From positions 100,266,988-100,330,987 of the forward strand of contig NC_085140.1 in the NCBI RefSeq assembly GCF_024139115.2: a DNA stretch of 64,000 nt. The letters run 5' to 3'. The stretch's first letter is position 1; every line of letters starts with the position of its first letter. The position numbers were made by a program, and so were the translations under genes. Shown here one piece after another: positions 56,949 to 64,000 of this stretch. The stretch is from Armigeres subalbatus (lineage: Eukaryota > Arthropoda > Insecta > Diptera > Culicidae). The notes below the pieces were generated by a model. That model saw nothing but the letters and a program-made list of their open reading frames with translations, did not search any database and was not told the origin of the DNA.

Positions 56949-58190
56949 TTTCAATGATGAACATGCCAAGTGTGAAGACCTGGTCGAATCGGGTTTTGCA
57001 GCCGCGCAGTCGAGTGGCGAGCTGCGCGAAGATCGGCATCAGCTGCTCCGGAGTGTACAGCGGGGCAGATTCTTCCGGTGGGACGGCTTCGTTCTCCGAC
57101 TGCCGACGGAACCCAGGAGGAGGAAGCGGGGCCATTCGCTGGTGGATGGTGCCGACGATGCTGGAGCTTGGACCGATGCAGCTGCCGCTGCCAGTCGCTT
57201 GTGCGGCTGTAGCGGTGGGAGTATTGGAATCACACGACGGGGAGCCGGGATAACTGGAAAGTTCACCTCGTTGATTACAGGAACACGGTTCTTCTTCGGA
57301 ATGGTCCTGGTGGAAGCCTTCTTCCGGATTTCCAGGAACTCGGCTCGCTTTGGGCAGCCCTTTGTGGTGGCCCGATGTTTGTCGCCACAGTTGGCGCACT
57401 TGGGATCGGCCACCTCCATTTTGTCGCACTCGTCAGTCGGATGGGGTTCGCCACACTTGTTGCAGCGCGGCTTCATGCGGCAGTTTCTGGTGCCGTGCCC
57501 GAAATTGAAGCAGTTGGTGCATTGCGTGACATCGCGGTGCACTGGCCGATATCGCTCCCAGTCAACGACGGTGTAATTTATAACGCCAACCAGCTTCAGG
57601 TCCTTCCAGGTAGTGGAGCCATGCTCCAGATGGATCAGGTAAAGCTGGTCGCGATATTTCCTCGCCTTGTCGTGACGAGCGATCTTGTGGACGGCTACTG
57701 GCTTCAGTCCGCAACTTTCAAGCTCTGCTTGGAGCTCTTCCTCCTTCATGTCGTGAAGTCCTCGCAGCAAAGCCTTGAGCGGCTTCGTGCCGGGGTGGTC
57801 ATGAGTGTAGTACTCATACTTGTGGACCTCGAGGAACTCCACGACGGATTGATGATGGTCCCTGTTGGCCGGCATCACTTTCACGCCCTCGCTGCAGAGC
57901 CGAAAAGTACATTTCAGCCCCTTAGCGATCAGCTGGCGAATTTTTGGGCGTAAATCCGGCGGATCGCCCTTCACAAACACGGGCGGGCACTTCTCCTTCC
58001 GCTCCGGTTGCACCTGCGGCAGCTGCGATTGCTGCTTCTTCCTCTTTTTCGGCGGATTGCCGGCGTCATCAAGCGGCAACGGCGAGAACACGTTGCTCTG
58101 CAAAAGCTGCTTGGAGGGGTTACCCGCGCCTCCAAGAGCAGTGCGCTTAGGCACTTTTCCAGCGACCGAATCGGCCACCGAGTCTCCCAT
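56938..58190 (-). pseudogene. Jockey-clade ORF1, gag-like protein with three CCHC knuckles
   Basis: It binds element RNA to form the transposition particle. I choose the Met at 58190 (MGDSVADSVAGKVPKRTALG) over the upstream Met at 58283, whose added residues are hydrophobic leader-like. A basic KKRKKQQSQ region is followed by an RNA-recognition-like middle part. Then come CTNCFNFGHGTRNC, CNKCGEPHPTDEC and CANCGDKHRATTKGC. A frameshift between about 57120 and 57180 moves the end into another frame, finishing TLGMFIIENGC at 56938. The stop overlaps the ORF2 start in ATGGCTGCTAG, suggesting coupled translation in the ancestral element. Confidence 0.8.
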
Positions 58191-58330
58191 GACGGGTCCA
58201 GGAGAAAATAACGCCAACGCGACAAGCGAAAACGTAAACAGCGAAAGAACGAGAAAAAACACTTCGAAAAAATGCGCGAGCAAAAAACACGTCCGTACGA
58301 CCCGCTCATGTTCAAACTGTTTACAAGTTC

Positions 58331-58919
58331 AAAGTTTTTATCTTGTTTGTTCTAAAACGTAATCGAACGGGGGTGTTCATAGTTTAGAATTAGGTTTTAT
58401 GATTAGATGGACCAACATTGAGGCATTTATTGGCACAATTCTCATTTAGAGTTCCTGTCGATGTTGCCGTTAGATCTTAAGTTATTGATTCCCCCTCCGC
58501 AAATATGCGATAGTTATGTTTATGTCTAGACATAGTGTAGACATAGACATAGTCTGGCATAGTCCGGTGTCTCGCCCCACTTCTGGTACTCAAAATACGA
58601 TAAGCCTGTGAGTGAGTATGACGAATAACAAAACCGTTGGCGCAACTCGGAGAAGATCCCATCATCATTCAACCAAAGATTAATTAATCTGTGATTCAAC
58701 TCCCTAAATTTTTAATACAATATGGATAAAAATGAAAATAAAATGGTGTTATGCTATCCTATATTTATTTTCTGGAAGAGGGTCCTAGATGTTTTGAGTT
58801 GGTTCACTTACGTTTTGAGCTTTTGATATTTTGTGTTTAGGGGAAGAGGCCCCAATTCCGTCCAACAAATTGTACAAAAACGCCTCCAATGAACATATAC
58901 CTACCTGGATACCTGGTTG
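58331..58919. other. Spacer, nothing recognised
   Basis: Contains a local repeat of CATAGACATAG-type words at 58525-58560. No gene or element boundary is visible. Confidence 0.4.
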
Positions 58920-59615
58920 GCTACAGCGTCGATACACCTATGCCTAGCGTATTGTAGAGCTCCATAATCGTCGGTCTTGGGCGATGTTCCTTCAGTTTCC
59001 CCGATCGTTCAGGGTCCCCAGGTCCGATTCCACCGCGTGCAGCCAGCGTGTTCGTGGGCTTCCACGAAGTCAGCGGCCCCTATCTGGTTCTCTGTTGAAT
59101 ATTGTTTTCACTATTCTTTCTTCCGACATTCACACTAAGTGACCAGCCCACTGAAGTCTGCCGTATGTTATACGATTCACAATATTTTCTTTTTTGTAAA
59201 CTTGATACAGCTCATGATTCATACGTCTGCACCACACACCATTTTTCAGTTGTCCTCCGAGTATTGTACGCATCACTTTTCGCTCGAAAGCCCCGAAAGC
59301 TCCCCGGTCGGCCTCTTTTAACGTCCATGCTTCATGTCCATAAAGGGCCACTGCACTGGTAGAATCAGAGTTTTATATAGAGCAAATTTCGTTTCCGTCT
59401 GCATGCTGCGGGACCTAACATGGTTACGTAATCCGTAAAAGGCCCTATTCGCAGCAGCAATATGCCTTTACACTTCACGGGAAAAGTTATTGTCACATGT
59501 CACAAGCGTTCCAAGGTAAACAAATTCTTCAACAACTTCAAACACATCCCCATCAAGCACTACCTCAGCACCAACACCACTAGGTCTACGTTCATCTCTT
59601 CCCCCAACCATGTAC
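58920..59615 (-). pseudogene. RTE subfamily C relic, C-terminal fragment
   Basis: From 59615 the minus strand encodes SKYMVGGRDERRPSGVGAEV, FEVVEEFVYLGTLVTCDNNF, then a frame change to ALYGHEAWTLKEADRGAFGA, FERKVMRTILGGQLKNGVWC and RRMNHELYQVYKKENIVNRI. A further frame carries the terminal basic region. It matches the copy at 46.1-46.8 kb in protein sequence but not closely in DNA. No RT motifs are left. Confidence 0.7.
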
Positions 59616-59616
59616 T

Positions 59617-59980
59617 TGGAGGTGAATCTAAGGGTTAAAGATCTGGACGAGATCACCGAAGTCGAAGAGCTCGTCACGGCACGTCAGTTGAGACGCCCAC
59701 CGCAGCCGTTCGGCTACGGAAAGGTCCGACAGGGACACAGGTAGCACGGGTGCAGACACGGGTTCGGCTATCTGCAGCGGACGCCTCCAAGGTAGTCAAG
59801 TTAGGGAGCGTCAAGGTGGGATGGTCGGTATGCCCTGTGGGCATATACGAGCAACCCGAAGTTAGCTTCAAGTGCCTGGAACCGGGGCACAAGCAATGGG
59901 ACTGCAAAGGCCCTGACAGAAGCAATCTCTGCCGACGCTGCGGGTTGGAGGGACATAAGGCACAATGCTGCACGAGCTAA
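59617..59980 (+). pseudogene. ORF1 fragment of an R1/I-type non-LTR element with CCHC knuckles
   Basis: Two frames give LRVKDLDEITEVEELVTAR and then VGWSVCPVGIYEQPEVSFKC, LEPGHKQWDCKGPDRSNLC and RRCGLEGHKAQCCTS. The first knuckle would be C-x2-C-x4-H-x4-C but its first Cys is Ser (SFKC). The second, CRRCGLEGHKAQCC, is complete. These blocks are typical of the nucleic-acid-binding end of ORF1 in R1/I-group elements. It is truncated on both sides with a frameshift near 59740. Confidence 0.6.
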
Positions 59981-60166
59981 TGAGAGAATGAACATATATC
60001 TAAAATCACTCTGAAAATTTCAGATATTTACTATATTACTTAAATTATAGAATATGCGATAGTAAATTGGGAACTGGAAAACAAAACTAACAATTTTGAC
60101 GTGTCTTTTGTAAGAAAATGTTCAAGGTACTAGGATTGTATTCACTATAAAATTAAAATATGTACA

Positions 60167-60463
60167 TTAGACTGGCCCAGCTTAATATGGGGAGAGAAAA
60201 AAGTTGTCAAATTCCACGGGGCCCCAGAATTGTGTCTTTGGGTGAGAAAATCAATCTCTCAAAATTTCAGCTCAATCGCTTGTTGCATAAGCTGGCGCAT
60301 TTGATTTGAAGTTTGTATGGGGATTTCATCCTAAATGTATAGGAATATACACCTCAGTCACTCATTCGATCTGGAGATTGGTTCTGATTGCTCGATTGAC
60401 CTCAGAATTGCAAAAACGGCAGTTGATATGCTACAGAACAATTTGTTTCCTGGGCCAGTCTAA
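60167..60463. mobile_element. MITE with TTAGACTGGCCCAG ends, related to the long-TIR transposon
   Basis: The ends TTAGACTGGCCCAG and CTGGGCCAGTCTAA are perfect 14-bp TIRs, 297 bp apart. Inside, AAAATTTCAGCTCA and GAAGTTTGTATGGGG match, with the same order and spacing, the TIR of the long-TIR transposon (12025-12090). It is non-coding and probably a derivative mobilised by the same transposase family. The target duplication is not clear. Confidence 0.7.
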
Positions 60464-60467
60464 AGTA

Positions 60468-60670
60468 GTGAATGAGTTAGTGATAGTGAATGAGTTGGAG
60501 TTAGTGAGAGAGTGAGTGAGAGTTAGTAAGTAAGTTAGTGAGTGAGAGTGATAGTATGAGAATGAGAGAGCCAGTGAGTAAAACCCATTTCTCACTATTA
60601 ATTTTTCACTTCTCGCTTCTCATTAGTAACTTTTCTTTTCTCTTTGCACTCCTAATAACTCACTTCTTAC
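60468..60670. repeat. GTGA-rich tract followed by its pyrimidine mirror
   Basis: GTGAATGAGTTAGTGATAGT and similar purine-biased words fill 60468-60580. From about 60585, CATTTCTCACTATT, TTTTTCACTTCTCGC and TAACTCACTTC give the complementary strand bias. The two halves could pair as an imperfect hairpin. It starts only a few bases after the MITE at 60167-60463. Confidence 0.55.
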
Positions 60671-61245
60671 GGGGAACGCAAATCCCGATCATATTTAAAT
60701 TACATGGGAGACCAATTCCCGAGACACGTTTTCTGAACTTTAAACCAGCCAGTTTTCCGCGAGCGGTAATGGCCGCCAGCATTTTTTGTTTGTTTGTTTC
60801 CAATACAGCATGCATAAAATAGCATACAATCATATTTCCAGTAATAATGTTGTTTATTTTCTAATCATTAAGAGGTATAGAGAATAAAAACCAAAATTTT
60901 CAAGAACACTTTGATTGCAGCATTCTAAGCGTAAAAGCGCAAATATGCGCAAGCAAATCAATCACTACAAGGTGGTACTAGGGATAAATTGCATTCCCCA
61001 ATTTACAGATGAGGAGACATTTGGGGGCATTAGGTTTGCGGACCATTTTATAGAGAAGAATTATTATAATGAAAGTTTTTCTTCTACAACTTTTTGATAT
61101 TAATCTACCCGTTGCAAAATAATCCAAACTATCAAAAACCTAAGGTTTTAAGCTTTGAAATGGTATATAAAAAGTTATATTTGGAGAAAAATTGACTTCA
61201 TAGCTTACAAATCAAATGATTGTTTATATTCATCAGAAAAAATAT
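60671..61245. other. Spacer with a short MITE fragment
   Basis: A 27-bp match to the 49.98-kb MITE lies at about 60751-60779. The rest is AT-rich and unrecognised. Confidence 0.4.
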
Positions 61246-61272
61246 TTTAAGCTCTTTTTAGTGGAATGTATT

Positions 61273-61852
61273 CAACCGTCTATGACGAGTTTAGTACTTT
61301 CCATTTAATTCCACTAATTATCTGGGTGGTGCGGATAGAATCGATTTGGTTGTCAAACTGAAGCCAAAATTTTCTATTGTGCAGGAGCCAAACATTGAAG
61401 ATTGTGGTTATGTTCGTTTCTGATCTAATATTGAGAAGTATTGTTATTATTTTGGGAGAAAATAAAAATAAACTTTGTTTGAGTTTTGTATTCTTTGTAA
61501 CAAATATTCTCACATTGTATTTCGAGTGGAAAATTAGTGGGAATGCAATTAAAAAGCACTCGTTACGAAATTTCACGAGATTCAGCAGCTGATTGGAGCA
61601 TGAATGTATGTAAACAATCGTAAAGTCATGTAGAGTCTAGCTCATTTGTGTGCCCTCATGCAGCGTGGAAAGAGAAATTCGAAGAGCGGGAAATGTTTGA
61701 CAGCCAAGTAACTGCAAAATAATTTTGTTTATGGGAGTGATTTCAAAATATCCCTCTGCTCGCTTGAGCGCAGAAAAGCGGCTCTATCCGCAGCACCCAG
61801 CTAATTATAGGTGGAATTAAATGGAGAGTACTAAACTCGTCCTAGACGATTG
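61273..61852. mobile_element. TIR element, about 580 bp, with 42-bp ends
   Basis: CAACCGTCTATGACGAGTTT through AGTACTTTCCATTTAATTCC and AC at the left is inverted at 61811-61852 with few mismatches. The interior has an open frame on each strand but no recognised protein. A short derivative is at 38562-38660. The duplication is not identified. Confidence 0.65.
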
Positions 61853-61968
61853 TTTATTTTTATCAGTTTTTTCACTTTGTCAGCCCATATCTTTTGACTG
61901 AATGAACATAACTCTCCAATAATTTCCGATTCTCTTATCTAGGGTAGCTCTAGGGTCCTCTACTTTCA

Positions 61969-63909
61969 TCTTCTATATAATAAAAATGAAATGGTTCGTA
62001 TCCGCATAACTCGAAAACGGCTGGATGGATTTTATCCGTTCCTTCAGCAGATACAGTCACTCTCAAAATTCAGCGTACAGTATGGATTAGTTGACTACAT
62101 TCGAAAATTTCAAAGGAAATTTAATGGTTGGCTCGGATGTTTTCAATGCATTTCAATATTCATCCCTTCCTTCAATGTATGCGTACATAAAATGGTTGAA
62201 TTTTTTTCTCTAAAGTTCATTTATTTGAAAATAATCTCAAAATACGCCTATTAGATGTGACAAAATTGAGCGTACAGCGAATTTTTTTCTTTAAAATTTC
62301 TTATTATAAACACGATTAATGTATTTTAATATTGTTTTTTCATGATTATATTTATAATAATAAACATCCGCTACTTAAACATTCAATGTTTTGGAATTAA
62401 AACATGATTTAATCAAAATGGCGAACAAGTGAGAGGTAAGAACCTTGCTATTTAACAATTCAATGCCGTTGGGCAAAATAGATGCTTTATTTTGTATGTT
62501 TCACCGGCATCGTATCTTATATATGGTAGATAATCGAAATCGAGCGAGACATACGAATAATTTGGGAAAATTCAGTCGGTAAATGATGAAAACAGATGGA
62601 AACATACAGAGAAAACGACAAATGTTGGGAATGACATTATTCAAATTTAGTATGTCTTTAACTTAAATTTGTTTTAAAGCTCGATTATTGTCTCAGGTCT
62701 ATCATTAATATTATTGAATTGAGTAATATTATTGAATCCAATCATTCACAGTCAAATTCTAAAAGTACCAGGTGCATGTTAAGGTACCGAACATAAAAAC
62801 AGCTTTTCAATCTCGTAGAGCACTTCTGATTGAATATTAAAAAGATAGCTTAAAATCGTAATTTCATAATTAAATTTGCATTAAACTCCACGATCTGTTA
62901 CCATATGGGATACAATTGGGTGATTTCCATGTGGCGAGTAAAAATAAACTTTTTTAAGAGTTCGGCAGCTTATTTAATGATATCTTGGTGAATTTAAATG
63001 ATTCAACAAAATTTGTTCCTACGGTGACTGAGTCTTCAAATATAAAATGCCATCTTATAATATATCCGTGTGCTGCTCTTTTATTAATATTATTATTAAT
63101 GAGTGTCCTGAGCTTATAAGCTACCTATACATCGACTCTTACATAAAGTTATACTTAACTTGAAATATGCCATTCCCAACATTTGTCGTTTTCTCTGTAT
63201 GTTTACATCTGCTTTCATCATTTACCGACTGAATTTTCCCAAATTAATCGTGTGTCTCGCTCGATTTCGATTATCTATCACATATAAGACACGATGCCGG
63301 TGAAATCCATATCTTAAAGCATATGTTTTGCCCAGTAGCATTAAATTGTTAAATAGCAAGGTTCTTACCTCTCACTTGTTCGCCATTTTGATTAAATCAT
63401 GGTTTAATTCCAAAACATTGAATGTTTAAGTAGCGAATATATCATGAAAAAACAACATTAAAATACATTAATCGTGTTTATAATAAGAAATTTTATAGTA
63501 AAAAATTCGCTGTACGCTCAATTTTGTCACATCTAATAGGCGTATTTTGAGATTATTTTCAAATAAATGAACTTTAGAAAAAAAAAATCAACCATTTTAT
63601 GGACGCATACATTGAAGGAAGGGATGAATATTAAAATGCATTAAAAACATTCGAGCCAACAATTAAATTTCCTTTGGTATTTTCGAATATATTCATCTAA
63701 TCCATGCTGTACGCTCAATTTTGAGAGTGACTGTATGTTCATTATCATTTCCGACGGGTTTATATGATATTTACTCATGCGAAAATCATTAGTGAAGTTG
63801 AGTAAATCGTTAAAGACTAGAATTAAGATTCGTATGGAAACTTTGCATAGGCAGTTCACAACGCGCATTTTCGCCTACTATGCAGGACAACGTCTGCCGG
63901 GTCAACTAG
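61969..63909 (+). mobile_element. Non-autonomous Helitron, split by a palindromic element
   Basis: The 5' part runs TCTTCTATATAATAAAAATG, then ACTCGAAAACGGCTGGATGG. The 3' part ends GCAGGACAACGTCTGCCGGG then TCAACTAG at 63906-63909, followed by T. A TC start after A, a short GC hairpin about 10 nt from the end and a CTAG end at an A/T target are the Helitron signature. The AACGGCTGGATGGATTT and GTCTGCCGGGTC blocks are typical of insect Helitrons. Without the inserted palindrome the element is about 260 bp and non-coding. Confidence 0.7.
62054..63733. mobile_element. Tc1/mariner-type palindromic element with about 580-bp arms
   Basis: The ends CAGTCACTCTCAAAATT and AATTTTGAGAGTGACTG are flanked by TA on both sides (62052-62053, 63734-63735). 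The arms pair over roughly 62054-62636 and 63165-63733, including ATGTATGCGTACATAAAATG-like, AACATTCAATGTTTTGGAAT and GAGAAAACGACAAATGTTGG, with small indels. The middle, about 530 bp, is AT-rich. An internal repeat of the terminal motif (AAAATTGAGCGTACAGC) occurs at about 62264 and its inverted partner. No transposase is present. Confidence 0.8.
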
Positions 63910-64000
63910 TATGATATATAAATTAGACCAATTGGAGATACCGTGCAAACTCAAACTTCGGACGCTTAAGCACTTTCTGATATACAATCATCCTGTTAAC
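63910..64000. other. Flank beyond the Helitron, nothing recognised
   Basis: Short AT-rich tail of the window without features. Confidence 0.4.

Larger units (their letters stand above)
54229..58330 (-). mobile_element. Jockey-clade non-LTR retrotransposon, nearly full length
   Basis: The minus-strand copy has 5' leader (about 58330-58190), gag-like ORF1, an overlapping EN-RT ORF2, and a 3' UTR ending near 54229 in an A-rich tail. In the UTR, TTGATAACCTA occurs twice (54240 and 54284 regions, plus-strand reading). Two ORFs, CCHC knuckles and a YPVV/LFADD-type EN-RT place it in the Jockey clade, which includes mosquito Juan elements. Exact family is not assigned. Confidence 0.8.

Overview
This window is eukaryotic and reads as repeat-rich, mostly intergenic or intronic DNA from a culicine mosquito, most likely Aedes. 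The organism call is inference. It rests on the mix of RTE-clade, Jockey-like and R1/I-like non-LTR retrotransposon relics, many palindromic MITEs, hAT-, piggyBac-, pogo-, Tc1/mariner- and Helitron-type DNA elements, tRNA-like SINE fragments, and AT-rich spacer. I see no confident host protein gene, rRNA or tRNA gene. Every convincing coding stretch belongs to a transposable element, and every one carries stops, frameshifts or truncation.

Layout. 1-3.8 kb: two pieces of an RTE-clade EN-RT element. 3.8-8.4 kb: mainly unassigned AT-rich DNA with one 57-bp retro-insertion that has a 13-bp target duplication. 8.4-11.5 kb: a run of palindromic MITEs, two with clean 8-bp target duplications. 11.9-13.2 kb: the left end of a long-TIR DNA transposon, interrupted by a hAT MITE. 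13.2-19.5 kb: repeats, a MITE, a SINE and unassigned DNA. 19.6-28.7 kb: a deep nest. A minus-strand RTE relic is split by a plus-strand RTE copy, itself split by a 737-bp element with 3-bp duplications. It is split again by a 4.7-kb element with 4-bp duplications, which holds a 2.6-kb piggyBac-like element (TTAA), which holds a pogo-like MITE (TA). 28.7-32.6 kb: the right part of the long-TIR transposon, with a decayed intron-containing DDE/RNase H-like transposase gene.

32.6-36.1 kb is unassigned. 36.1-39.2 kb holds a palindromic MITE, an RTE relic, a possible LTR with an Arg-tRNA-type primer site, a 51-bp minisatellite, a TA microsatellite and a TTGGAT-rich tract. 39.2-44.7 kb carries three plus-strand non-LTR relics. 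46.1-49.5 kb is a nearly complete minus-strand RTE copy. 49.5-54.1 kb holds SINE and MITE fragments and a candidate 3.4-kb TIR element. 54.2-58.3 kb is a nearly full-length but broken minus-strand Jockey-clade element with gag-like ORF1 and EN-RT ORF2. 58.9-60.5 kb holds a further RTE relic, an R1/I-type ORF1 fragment and a MITE. 61.3-63.9 kb holds a TIR element and a short Helitron split by a 1.68-kb Tc1/mariner-type palindrome.

The elements do not work together as a pathway. Their relation is historical: insertions inside insertions give a readable relative chronology, and uninterrupted related copies in the same window serve as empty-site controls. The two partial copies of the long-TIR transposon are the most interesting item, because together they outline an element of about 4.5 kb whose superfamily I cannot assign with certainty.
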